Positions 32,989 to 41,029 of a DNA stretch of 64,000 nucleotides are shown one piece after another. Numbering within the stretch: the first letter of the stretch is position 1; every line of letters starts with the position of its first letter. The stretch spans positions 16,983 to 80,982 of the forward strand of contig CAVDDT010000003.1 in the NCBI GenBank assembly GCA_963607765.1. The letters are read 5' to 3'. Below the pieces are notes generated by a model. It saw only the letters and a program-made list of their open reading frames with translations. It was not told the DNA's origin and searched no databases. A program made the translations under genes and the position numbers. This stretch comes from Colivicinus sp963607765. Lineage in GTDB: Bacteria; Bacillota_I; Bacilli_A; Erysipelotrichales; Erysipelotrichaceae.

Positions 32989-34287
32989 ATGGAATTTGAA
33001 TTTTCACTCACATTTAGAACTATTGTTCTAGTCTTAGTATGTGCTTGGGCCGCACTGCTTTCTCACAAGAGTATTTCAAACTTCAACGATGGCGCTAGAC
33101 CAGTTTATCCAGAGCTTATTGAAGGAAGAATGACTCGTGCTGAATTTGCAGTTGTTGTTACTGGCATGGGAATCGGTTGGGTACTAGCTGGCTTTAGCCA
33201 ATGGCTAGGAACTGGTTTGATTGCTTGTCACTTAACATTAATCGCAACAGATTGTCTTGGTGCTTGGGCTCCAAATAAATGGGTTGCTTTGCTTGTTGGC
33301 GGTGCTTATGGTGCTTTGTGTGCTTTAGGAACTAACGTTATTAATAGTGCTTTTGCTGCATTGCCTTATAACTTCTTATCTGATTTAACACAAATCACAA
33401 CTCCTGCATTACCTGTATTCTGTATGTATCCAGCTGTTGCCATCGCTGGTCAATTTGGTGCTAAAAAAGGTATTATCACTGGTGTTTTAGAAGGCTTGAT
33501 GTATATTATTTGTACTCTAGTTGGAAAACTTACTATTGGTTCTGTTTCAATTAGTCTATATCCATATACATTCGCTATGTTAGTTGGCATGATTTGCTTA
33601 GTAGTTTTTGCTATTAAATCAACTAAGTCTGAAGAGAAAGTTGATACTTCTTCTGAAGAAGAAAACTTATTTACTAAGAATGCTGATCGAATCAAGAGTA
33701 ATTGGGTTTACCTATGCATTCAAGGTGCTTTAAACGCTTTGGCTATTAAGACTTTATCTCAAGCTTATCAACCATATGTATTAGCTAGTGCTATTGAAGC
33801 AAATGATATGTCTGTATTCTATCTTGCGATGGTAGGCGTAATTATTGCCTTTATTCCACTAATTGTTTCAACATCTCTTGCTACTGGTGTTTATCAAGCT
33901 GTCGGTTTAACTTCTTGTATGTTATTTGGCGTTCTTGCTCCAACTTGGTGGCTAGCTCCAATATTTGGCTTTGCTGCAGAATTTGTTGAAATTCAATTAC
34001 TTGGATTGCTTGGCAAATTATTATCTAAATTTCCTGCATTATCTAAGTCAGGTGATCATATTCGTGATGGTATGATTTCTTGTTTAACTATCGCTTTAAC
34101 TGCTGGCTCATTCTTGGCTGGTAATGCTATTTGGGGTGGTGTTGGCATTATGATTATCGGTGGATTCTATGTTCTTAACGAAATCTGTGGCCAACGTATT
34201 CCAAAGACTGCTATTGGTCCAATTGCTGCCGTTGCTGTTGGTGTAGTGTATAATATTGTTATAGCTTTAGGACTTGTAGTCCTATAA
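32989..34287 (+). CDS. yhfT: YhfT-like multi-pass membrane transporter
   Basis: A 432-residue, strongly hydrophobic protein with about ten to twelve membrane segments, matching the YhfT (DUF2837-type) family: an early conserved SNFNDGARPVYPELIEGRMTR with a MGIGWVLAGF helix, and SGDHIRDGMISC near the C terminus. It is the only transporter in the operon and presumably imports the substrate of the pathway. The ribosome binding site AGGAGG at 32978-32983 is strong. The substrate is unknown. The conserved acidic and arginine residues in the first loop would be natural binding candidates. Confidence 0.85.
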   Translation: MEFEFSLTFRTIVLVLVCAWAALLSHKSISNFNDGARPVYPELIEGRMTRAEFAVVVTGMGIGWVLAGFSQWLGTGLIACHLTLIATDCLGAWAPNKWVALLVGGAYGALCALGTNVINSAFAALPYNFLSDLTQITTPALPVFCMYPAVAIAGQFGAKKGIITGVLEGLMYIICTLVGKLTIGSVSISLYPYTFAMLVGMICLVVFAIKSTKSEEKVDTSSEEENLFTKNADRIKSNWVYLCIQGALNALAIKTLSQAYQPYVLASAIEANDMSVFYLAMVGVIIAFIPLIVSTSLATGVYQAVGLTSCMLFGVLAPTWWLAPIFGFAAEFVEIQLLGLLGKLLSKFPALSKSGDHIRDGMISCLTIALTAGSFLAGNAIWGGVGIMIIGGFYVLNEICGQRIPKTAIGPIAAVAVGVVYNIVIALGLVVL

Positions 34288-34309
34288 AAACAAACGGAGG
34301 GCTTTTCTT

Positions 34310-34690
34310 ATGATAAAGATTGAATGTTGTGGCTTAACTTCAACGCAAACTAAACAAATTATTGAAAAAGAGTTTCCAGGTGAGGTTGAAGCTTACACCG
34401 ATGCTGATATGGTAGCTGCTAAAAAGGTTAAGAGTGGTGAAGTTGATTACTATTTGGGAAGTTGTATGACTGGCGGCGGTGGCTCGCTTGCTACAGCGAT
34501 TATGGTTCTTGGATATAGCAATTGCTTAGTTGTTTCAAGACAAGGAAGTTGTCCTGATAACAAAAAAGTACGTAATATGGTTTATTCTGGTAACCATAAG
34601 GCATTCGGATATGTTAAATCTCATACCGAACAAATAGTTCCAGCTTTAGTTAGGGCTCTTATTGATAAGTCAGAAGGAAAGCCTGAATAA
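34310..34690 (+). CDS. yhfU: YhfU-like protein (DUF2620)
   Basis: A 126-residue protein matching YhfU. It has an alpha/beta start (IKIECCGLTSTQTKQII) and the conserved glycine-rich stretch YLGSCMTGGGGSLATAIMVLG, resembling a glycine-rich phosphate- or nucleotide-binding loop. It always accompanies YhfT in this operon type and may be a cytoplasmic partner of it, by analogy with small subunits of PTS-like transporters; that is speculation. It lies 22 bases after yhfT and is followed by a strong terminator inside the operon. Confidence 0.83.
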   Translation: MIKIECCGLTSTQTKQIIEKEFPGEVEAYTDADMVAAKKVKSGEVDYYLGSCMTGGGGSLATAIMVLGYSNCLVVSRQGSCPDNKKVRNMVYSGNHKAFGYVKSHTEQIVPALVRALIDKSEGKPE

Positions 34691-34703
34691 AAATTATTAG
34701 AAT

Positions 34704-34731
34704 AAGGCACTCTTTCTAGAGTGCCTTTTTA
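34704..34731 (+). terminator. Strong terminator inside the yhf operon
   Basis: A 10-bp perfect stem AAGGCACTCT/AGAGTGCCTT with a TTCT loop and T5 tail, between yhfU and php. Only 17 bases separate it from the php ATG and there is no clear promoter after it, so downstream genes need read-through or antitermination. It probably sets unequal transporter and enzyme levels. Confidence 0.85.
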
Positions 34732-34747
34732 TAGAAAGAAGTATTTT

Positions 34748-35659
34748 ATGATTAGAACTGTTCTTGGGGATATAAACAAGGATTTACTTGGCATCACCAT
34801 GGCTCATGAGCATTTTATTGTTGACTTAGATCGTATTCGTAAAGATGGCGTGTCAAAAATAGAAACTGTTGATGAAGTTATTCCAGAAATTGAATTAATG
34901 AAGGACTTAGGTGTTAATTCAGTTTTTGAAGTGACCACCAACGATATGGGAAGAGATCCAATAAAATTAAAAAAAATCAGTGAAAAAACAGGTATTAATA
35001 TTGTATGTTCCACCGGTTTTTATTTAAGTGAATATCATTATGATTGGTTAAATGATTTAAGTGAAGAAGAAATTGCTGAAATTTTTATTAATGATTTAAC
35101 TAAAGGCATAGGCGATACAGGAATTAAGGCAGGGTTAATAGGGGAAATAGCTTCAAGTAAGCAAAGCTTTGTTGGACTAGAAAAAAGAATTTTAAAGGCT
35201 GCTGGAATAGCTAGTGTTAAAACAGGTGCTGCTGTAAGCACTCACACTGGAAGAAACACTTCTAAAGAAACTGTTGACATTTTACTTGACGTTGGTGTTA
35301 ATCCTGATAAAGTTATTATCGGCCATCAAGACTTAATTGATGATAGTGAATATCATTTAAGTTTGCTTGAAAGAGGCGTTAATATTGCGTTTGATACTTG
35401 TGGTAAAAGTGCTTATGTAAAAGATGAGATTAGAGCTAAGAATATTATTAAATTAATTGAAAAAGGATATGGCAATCATATTGTTCTTTCTAATGATATT
35501 TCGCGTAGAACATATTTTACTAGTTATGGCCAAAATGGTTATTTGTCAGTAATGAAGATTGTTGTTCCTCTTTTAAAAGAATATGGAGCTTCTAAGGAAG
35601 ACTTAGATAAGCTTCTAATTTATAATCCTGCAAGAATTGTTGATAATGATTGGAAATAA
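34748..35659 (+). CDS. php: Phosphotriesterase-homology protein (Php/YhfV)
   Basis: A 303-residue amidohydrolase-superfamily TIM barrel. Metal ligands can be followed: His-x-His in MAHEHFIVDL near residue 18, the bridging Glu in LIGEIASS (Glu here, as in Php, where phosphotriesterases have carboxylated Lys), His in STHTGRN and IIGHQD, and the terminal Asp in VLSNDISRR. The family includes lactonases and the E. coli Php of unknown substrate. I start it at ATG 34748, since the upstream in-frame codons lie in the terminator. The Shine-Dalgarno is weak (GAAAGAAG), and the gap to the next gene is 2 bases. Confidence 0.88.
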   Translation: MIRTVLGDINKDLLGITMAHEHFIVDLDRIRKDGVSKIETVDEVIPEIELMKDLGVNSVFEVTTNDMGRDPIKLKKISEKTGINIVCSTGFYLSEYHYDWLNDLSEEEIAEIFINDLTKGIGDTGIKAGLIGEIASSKQSFVGLEKRILKAAGIASVKTGAAVSTHTGRNTSKETVDILLDVGVNPDKVIIGHQDLIDDSEYHLSLLERGVNIAFDTCGKSAYVKDEIRAKNIIKLIEKGYGNHIVLSNDISRRTYFTSYGQNGYLSVMKIVVPLLKEYGASKEDLDKLLIYNPARIVDNDWK

Positions 35660-35661
35660 TT

Positions 35662-36834
35662 ATGTTTTTAGATAGACTTGAAAAAAATAATCCTAAGTTA
35701 ATTGATTTTGGCCTTAAGGCTGTAAAAAACGGAACAGTTCTTCCTGATTCATATATTCTTGATTTAGATGTTTTTAAAGAAAATGCGTCATATATGAAGG
35801 TAGAAGCTGATAAATATGGAATTAAATTATTTTTCATGCTTAAGCAAATAGGTAGAAATCCACTTATTGCTAAGATGCTTATGGAGGCAGGATTTTCTGG
35901 CGCGGTATGTGTAGATTATAAAGAAGCATTATGCATGATTGACAATGGAATTAAAATCGGCAATGTTGGCCATCTTGAACAAGTACCTTTATGTTGCTTG
36001 GATAAAATTGTATTAAGTAGACCTGAAGTTATAACTGTTTATAGTTTAGAAAAAATTGAACAAATAAACGATGCTTGCAAAAGGCATAATTTAAGACAAG
36101 GCTTGATGATAAGACTAACGGATGATGATTCTAACCTTTATTCTGGACAAATTGCTGGTTTTGATAGTAAAGAGCTTCAAAACATTATTGATAAAGTAAA
36201 TAAATTAGATAATGTTTATATTAAGGGATTAACTGTTTTCCCGGCTTTATTATTTGATGATAAAAAGGGAAAGATAGTTCCTACCAGCAATATAAATGCG
36301 CTTAATAGGGGCATTGAAGTGTGCAAGAATAATTCGTTAGATGATTTATTGATTAATATACCTAGTTGTACATGTTGCAGTTCTATTCCTTTGATTAGGG
36401 AAATTGGTGGCAATAATGGTGAACCGGGACATGGCTTATCTGGTACTACTCCATTACATGTGATTAGTGATGAAAAGGAAAGAGTTGCTTATTGCTATGT
36501 CTCGGAAATTTCACATAACTTCAAAGACAAAGCGTATTGTTATGGCGGTGGTGAATATCGTAGAGGCCACATGCATAATATTTTAATTGGTGATGACTAT
36601 AATAGTGCAATTAATAGCACTGTATCTAATCCGGATATAGATTCAATTGATTATCATTTTGAGATTGATGGCAATTTTAAGGTTGGTGAGCCTTGTTTAA
36701 TGTGTTTTAGAACACAAGTATTTACAACACGCAGCAATGTGGTTGTTGTTAAGGGAATAAGTGAAGACAAGCCTGAAATATTAGGAACTTTTGATGGCTT
36801 AGGAAGAAAAATTGGAGTTAATTGGCATGATTAG
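35662..36834 (+). CDS. yhfX: YhfX-like PLP-dependent racemase-type protein
   Basis: A 390-residue fold-type III PLP protein, related to alanine racemase and to the YhfX family. The PLP lysine is in LFFMLKQIGRN near residue 55, following LDLDVFKENASYM. A Cys-rich segment (SCTCCSS) near residue 237 and GEPGHGLSGTTPLHV are conserved family regions. Members may racemise an amino acid or amino-acid-like substrate; none has been shown. ATG 35662 is chosen over TTG 35650 because the latter lies inside php. Its end overlaps the amidase-like gene by 8 bases. Confidence 0.86.
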   Translation: MFLDRLEKNNPKLIDFGLKAVKNGTVLPDSYILDLDVFKENASYMKVEADKYGIKLFFMLKQIGRNPLIAKMLMEAGFSGAVCVDYKEALCMIDNGIKIGNVGHLEQVPLCCLDKIVLSRPEVITVYSLEKIEQINDACKRHNLRQGLMIRLTDDDSNLYSGQIAGFDSKELQNIIDKVNKLDNVYIKGLTVFPALLFDDKKGKIVPTSNINALNRGIEVCKNNSLDDLLINIPSCTCCSSIPLIREIGGNNGEPGHGLSGTTPLHVISDEKERVAYCYVSEISHNFKDKAYCYGGGEYRRGHMHNILIGDDYNSAINSTVSNPDIDSIDYHFEIDGNFKVGEPCLMCFRTQVFTTRSNVVVVKGISEDKPEILGTFDGLGRKIGVNWHD

Positions 36835-37795
36835 TGATAATAGGATGGCTCATAAGTTGGCTCTTTTAAATCCATATAAATCGGTTGTTAAAGCCTTTGA
36901 TGTACAAGAAGATAAAATTTTAGTTGGTATTAAGAATGTTAGCTCTATTCCTAATACTTTGATGCATAAATTGGAAAACTATGGGTTTATGCTTCATACT
37001 ATTGATAAGAAATCTACTCTAGCAGGAAGAGCGGTAGATACTGATTTAATAAATCCAATTACTGGTGGGTATATGTCTGGCTCTAGCTCTGGCACTGCGT
37101 TAAATGTTTTTGCTGGAATTAATGATTTAGGCATTGGAAACGATGGTGGAGGATCTGTTTTAGTTCCTGCAATGTGCGTTAATGTTACTGGCTTTATATC
37201 AAAATTGATTGAGAAAGATAGACAACAGAAATTAAAGCCTAATACCGATGGCATGGTAGCTGGAAATTCTTTGGGTTTTATTGTTAGAGATAGAGACATC
37301 TTGCTTAAGGCAATTAAAGATGTTCTTAATTTGGAAAGTGATTCTAGCTACGGGCTTGTTTATAGTGATAGGAATTATCTTGGCATAAATAGCGAGATAG
37401 TAGCTTTGATTGATGATAATGCCGATAGAAAAGAACTGGTTCCTTTTTTAAGTGACCTATTGTCAAAATGCGATGTTTTGATTAAACAAGAAGGCCCGGT
37501 TGATTTATATGGCTTTGGCGATAGTTTATTTGGCCATTTTGATGCTCGTACAAAAGAGATTCAAAGAATGGCTAATAAGGGCTATGCTAGAGTATGCAAT
37601 ATTTGCGGTGCTACCGCATTATGCGTTCCCGGTAGAGAACTTGGCGTTTCTACTTTGCTTATTTGTGAAAGCAAAGAAGAGAAAATAAAGAAATTATTAA
37701 AGGCATATGAATATATCGAAGATGTTCATGATGAATTAATTGAGAGATATTTTTTGGATTACAATAGCTATTTCAATGAGGGCTATAAGATTTAG
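36827..37795 (+). CDS. Short amidase-signature family protein within the yhf operon
   Basis: A 322-residue protein with a compact amidase-signature core. The Ser-cisSer-Lys set can be placed: Lys in VGIKNVSSIPNT near residue 34, serine in GYMSGSSSGTA and nucleophile serine in GIGNDGGGSVLVPA near residue 107. The end (CVPGRELGVSTLLICES) matches the end of the family. AS amidases usually have 450-500 residues, so about 150 residues of variable regions are missing. No such gene is part of the E. coli yhf operon. It overlaps yhfX by 8 bases and is 8 bases before yhfS, so it belongs to the operon; it probably hydrolyses an amide bond in the pathway, by inference. Confidence 0.72.
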   Translation: MISDNRMAHKLALLNPYKSVVKAFDVQEDKILVGIKNVSSIPNTLMHKLENYGFMLHTIDKKSTLAGRAVDTDLINPITGGYMSGSSSGTALNVFAGINDLGIGNDGGGSVLVPAMCVNVTGFISKLIEKDRQQKLKPNTDGMVAGNSLGFIVRDRDILLKAIKDVLNLESDSSYGLVYSDRNYLGINSEIVALIDDNADRKELVPFLSDLLSKCDVLIKQEGPVDLYGFGDSLFGHFDARTKEIQRMANKGYARVCNICGATALCVPGRELGVSTLLICESKEEKIKKLLKAYEYIEDVHDELIERYFLDYNSYFNEGYKI

Positions 37796-37803
37796 GAGAG
37801 TTT

Positions 37804-38904
37804 ATGAAATCATTTCCATTAAAGAGTATAAGTATTGAAGAAGCAATGGGCAAACAATTTAAGCTTGTTGATTGCATTGCTAGTAATTTTAAAGGCGAAG
37901 AGATATTGAGCAGTGGTGATTTGGGCATTCATCAGCCAGAAAACGAGCCAGTCACAACTTCAAAGGTAGAGAAGGTTATTGCGGATTTCTTTGGCCAAGA
38001 GAAAGCTATTTTGGTAAGGGGGGCAGGGACAGGCGCACTTAGATATAGCTTGTCTGCTTGCTTTAAACCTAATGATAAAGTTTTAGTACATAAAGCTCCT
38101 ATTTACTCTACTACTCAAACTAGTTTTGAGATGTTTGGTTTGATTCCAGTTTATGCTGATTTTAATAATTTAGATAATATTAAGACTGTGCTTAATGATA
38201 AAGAAATTAAGGGTGCTTTAATTCAACATTCTAGGCAAGTAATAGAAGACAGTTATGATTTAGGTGAAGTGATTAAGGCTATTAAAGATGTTAATGCTGA
38301 TTTGCCTATCGTTATTGATGACAACTATGCAGTTATGAAAGTTAAAAAAATTGGTTGTGAATTGAATGGTGACTTAAGTGCATTTTCTTCTTTTAAATTG
38401 CAAGGTCCAGTTGGAATTGGCGTTGTTGTTGGCAAAGAAGAATATATTAATAAGATTAGGAAGATGCATTATTCTGGAGGTTGCCAAGTTCAAGGCTATG
38501 AGGCTATGGAAGTTTTACGTGGCTTGATTTATGCTCCTGTAATGTTGGCTATAACAGCGATGGAAGCAGAAAAAGTTTTGGCCGAACTTAAAAATGGCAC
38601 AATCAAGGAAATTAATGATGCTTATATTGCTAATGCACAATCTAAGGTTTTACTTATTTCTTTTAATGAACCGATTGCTAGAAAAGTTTTAGAAAATGCC
38701 AACAAGCTTGGTGCTTTGCCTTATCCTGCTGGTGCTGAAAGTAAATACGAGATGGTTCCACTGTTTTATAAAGTATCTGGCACTTTCTTAAAGAAAGATC
38801 CTAGCCTTATTGATTATATGATTAGAGTTAACTGCAATAGAGCTGGCAAGGATACGGTTATTAGAATTTTAAAAGAAGCTATTAGGATGACAAAAGAAGG
38901 TTAG
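37804..38904 (+). CDS. yhfS: YhfS-like PLP-dependent aminotransferase-fold enzyme
   Basis: A 366-residue fold-type I PLP enzyme. The PLP-phosphate region is VRGAGTGALRYSL near residue 78, the ring-stacking aspartate region VIDDNYAVMK is near 175, and the internal aldimine lysine is in FSSFKLQGPVGIG near 195. It resembles cysteine/methionine-metabolism type enzymes and matches YhfS. The reaction is unknown; together with YhfX it means that two PLP enzymes act in the pathway, pointing to an amino-acid-like substrate. It starts 8 bases after the amidase-like gene, with GGAGAG as Shine-Dalgarno. Confidence 0.87.
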   Translation: MKSFPLKSISIEEAMGKQFKLVDCIASNFKGEEILSSGDLGIHQPENEPVTTSKVEKVIADFFGQEKAILVRGAGTGALRYSLSACFKPNDKVLVHKAPIYSTTQTSFEMFGLIPVYADFNNLDNIKTVLNDKEIKGALIQHSRQVIEDSYDLGEVIKAIKDVNADLPIVIDDNYAVMKVKKIGCELNGDLSAFSSFKLQGPVGIGVVVGKEEYINKIRKMHYSGGCQVQGYEAMEVLRGLIYAPVMLAITAMEAEKVLAELKNGTIKEINDAYIANAQSKVLLISFNEPIARKVLENANKLGALPYPAGAESKYEMVPLFYKVSGTFLKKDPSLIDYMIRVNCNRAGKDTVIRILKEAIRMTKEG

Positions 38905-38907
38905 AAG

Positions 38908-40122
38908 ATGAAAAAAAGATTTGTTGTTATTGTTTTAGACGGATTTGGTATGGGTGCTACCAAGGATGCTTATATTGTTAGGCCAGGAGATGAAAAGGCT
39001 TCAACTTTGGGAAGCATTTTGAAGGATTTTCCTGATATGTATTTGCCTAATTTGGAAAAATTGGGGTTAATGAATGCTTTTGGTTCTGACTCAAATAAGA
39101 TGAAAAGAAATCCTTTGGCTAATTTTGGTAAGGCTGAACTAATGCATTATGGCGCTGATACTTTTATGGGTCATCAAGAAATCATGGGCACTCTTCCCAA
39201 AAAGCCTGATGAACATCCTTTTCAAGAAAAAGTAGATATTGTCTATAAGCATTTAAAGGATGCTGGCCATAAAGTTGATTATGTAACTTGTCAAGGGCTA
39301 AAGTACCTAGCTGTTGATGATTATGTAACTGTAGCTGATAATTTAGAGGCTGATCTAGGTATGTGTTATAACGTTACTGCACCTCTTGACTATATTTCTT
39401 TTGAAAAAGAAGTTGAGATAGCTAAACTTGTAAGAGAAGTTGTAACTGTAGGTAGAGTAATTGTTTTTGGCGGCACTGGAAACAATATGCAGGATTTATA
39501 TAACGCTCAAGAAGTAAGAGAGGGAAGATTTATTGGCATTTCTAGTTCTAAGTCAAAATCTTATGAACAAGGATATCAATGTCTTCATTTAGGATACGGT
39601 GTTGATCCTGAGGTTCAAGCTCCGACTATTTTAACTAAAGCCGGCATTGGCTGTACTTTAATTGGAAAGGTTGCAGATATTGTAACTAATAATTTGGGCA
39701 CTTCCATTAGTTGTGTTGATACTGCTGAATGTCTTAAATTAACGTATCAAGCTTTGCTTGACAACGATGTTGGTTTTATTTGTACCAATGTGCAGGAAAC
39801 GGATTTGGCTGGACATAGTCAAAGCTCAGAAAGATATAAAGAAGTTTTAGAAATTGCCGATAAGGGTTTAAATGATATTCTTAATGCTATTAACGATGAT
39901 GATGTTTTACTGATTATGGCTGACCATGGCAATGATCCTGATATTGGCCATTCAAAGCATACAAGAGAGAATGTTCCTTTATTGATTAAGCATGGAAATG
40001 TTACTGGTGTTAATGTTGGACTTCGAAAATCTTTATCTGATGTAGGGGCTAGTGTGTGTGATTTCTTTGGCGTTGATGCGCCTGAAAATGGCACTTCTTT
40101 TATGGACTTATTAAAGAAGTAA
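38908..40122 (+). CDS. yhfW: YhfW-like phosphopentomutase-family metalloenzyme
   Basis: A 404-residue alkaline-phosphatase-superfamily protein of the phosphopentomutase type. Metal- and phosphate-site motifs: VIVLDGFGMGA at the N terminus, GADTFMGHQEIMGT near residue 88 (with the phospho-acceptor Thr), DLAGHSQ near 302 and MADHGNDPDIGHSKHTRE near 338. These match the DeoB/YhfW pattern. It suggests a sugar-phosphate or phosphorylated intermediate. It is the last operon gene, 3 bases after yhfS, and a hairpin terminator follows 120 bases on. Confidence 0.88.
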   Translation: MKKRFVVIVLDGFGMGATKDAYIVRPGDEKASTLGSILKDFPDMYLPNLEKLGLMNAFGSDSNKMKRNPLANFGKAELMHYGADTFMGHQEIMGTLPKKPDEHPFQEKVDIVYKHLKDAGHKVDYVTCQGLKYLAVDDYVTVADNLEADLGMCYNVTAPLDYISFEKEVEIAKLVREVVTVGRVIVFGGTGNNMQDLYNAQEVREGRFIGISSSKSKSYEQGYQCLHLGYGVDPEVQAPTILTKAGIGCTLIGKVADIVTNNLGTSISCVDTAECLKLTYQALLDNDVGFICTNVQETDLAGHSQSSERYKEVLEIADKGLNDILNAINDDDVLLIMADHGNDPDIGHSKHTRENVPLLIKHGNVTGVNVGLRKSLSDVGASVCDFFGVDAPENGTSFMDLLKK

Positions 40123-40241
40123 TCACATAATTTTCCATAATTAATCCATTTATATTTCACATTAGAATTTTATTATTATAGTGTAAAGTGAATAAGAACT
40201 TTACATATCCCCCCCTTTATCTTATATATAAACAAAAGACG

Positions 40242-40267
40242 GGCCACAATATGTGGTCTTTCTTTTT
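40242..40267 (+). terminator. Terminator after the yhf operon
   Basis: Stem GGCCACA/TGTGGTC (one G-T pair) with an ATA loop at 40242-40258, then TTTCTTTTT. The 120 bases before it hold an inverted repeat GTAAAG/CTTTAC (40183-40204, 10-base spacer) and a run of seven C (40209-40215), whose roles I cannot tell. Confidence 0.72.
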
Positions 40268-40306
40268 GGCCAAATATTATATAATTAGTGCAAGAGGTTA
40301 TTAACT

Positions 40307-40666
40307 ATGAAAAATGATGTAAAGTGTTACCGTTGCGGTACACCAATTGTGTTAAACAATAAGACAATAGGAGAAGTTGTTACATGTCCTCATTGTCAAG
40401 GCAAGATGTCTTTAGATAAGAAAACAAATAGATGGTATAAAGTCTATCGTTATGTTTTTATCTTACTTGTTTCTTTATTGTTAATATTTGGCTTATTTCA
40501 AGTAACTACTAATTTTATTATTTTGATTCTTGCATGTATTTTGATCTCGTTTTTTATCAGCAGTGTGGCAGATGGTGTAGCTTTATGGCTTACATACAAA
40601 ACTGTTGGATTAAGCTATGCACATGTTGAGACTGAAAAAGAATTAAAAAAGCACAACAAGAAATAA
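40307..40666 (+). CDS. Zinc-ribbon membrane protein, paralog 2
   Basis: A 119-residue protein with Cys7, Cys10, Cys27 and Cys30 in the same places as the protein at 32233 (KCYRCG, CPHC), then a basic link and two membrane helices (about 46-64 and 69-90), and a Lys-rich tail. The two share most of their first 35 residues, so they are paralogs. This copy follows the yhf operon and has its own region: TATAAT at 40280-40285 and AGAGG at 40292-40296 before ATG 40307. Family and function not recognised. A long hairpin terminator ends it. Confidence 0.75.
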   Translation: MKNDVKCYRCGTPIVLNNKTIGEVVTCPHCQGKMSLDKKTNRWYKVYRYVFILLVSLLLIFGLFQVTTNFIILILACILISFFISSVADGVALWLTYKTVGLSYAHVETEKELKKHNKK

Positions 40667-40670
40667 AAAG

Positions 40671-40712
40671 AACCGTAATAACTTCACAGACAAGCAAGTT
40701 ATTGCGGTTTTT
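40671..40712 (+). terminator. Terminator after the second zinc-ribbon gene
   Basis: A 14-bp stem, AACCGTAATAACTT with AAGTTATTGCGGTT (40671-40684 and 40696-40709; one G-T pair), 11-base loop, T run. Strong. Confidence 0.85.
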
Positions 40713-40970
40713 AAATTTCAAAATAAGTGCGTAATAATTGCAAAAAGGATGAGCTTGAGAAAAAACATTGCAAAGCAATTATTGAAAACATTAAAGAAAT
40801 CATAATTGTCTAGAAAAAAGTAATTGCAAGGTAAATGTTATTTTACCAAGAAGTCCAAGAATATCAGGATGACCAAGAGAAAACATTAAAATATGATGCG
40901 AGATAATTTTATAAGTTTTATTAGTTAAGAAAATAACTTTATTCTATTTGTTAGTCTAAAGGCAACTTTA
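40713..40970. other. Gene-free stretch with small inverted repeats
   Basis: About 260 bases without a supportable gene, the longest such gap in the window. Short open stretches exist but none has a ribosome binding site or recognisable family. Features seen: GGTAAA/TTTACC (40830-40847, 6-base loop), TTGC-AAA-GCAA near 40770, and a recurring AATTGCAA near 40736 and 40822. It may be decayed sequence or a long upstream region of the nucleoside importer. Confidence 0.5.
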
Positions 40971-41001
40971 TGGTAAAATCTATGTAAAGGGATTATCCCT
41001 T
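40971..41001 (+). promoter_or_regulatory. Promoter and palindromic operator before bmpA
   Basis: Extended -10, TGG then TAAAAT at 40974-40979, no clear -35. From 40987 to 41001 runs the perfect palindrome AAGGGA-TTA-TCCCTT, covering the expected transcription start, so it is likely to be an operator (or a short leader hairpin). The repressor is unknown. Confidence 0.5.
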
Positions 41002-41029
41002 GGTAATTTTTAATGAAAGGATAAATGAA

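Noticed and set aside
40195..40215. Small minus-strand gene after the G7 run
   Set aside because: The ATG is followed immediately by TAA, so no protein can be made.
40713..40970. Transposase or integrase remnant
   Set aside because: Short open stretches translate to Lys/Ile-rich peptides with no recognisable motif, and no terminal repeats or target duplications were found.
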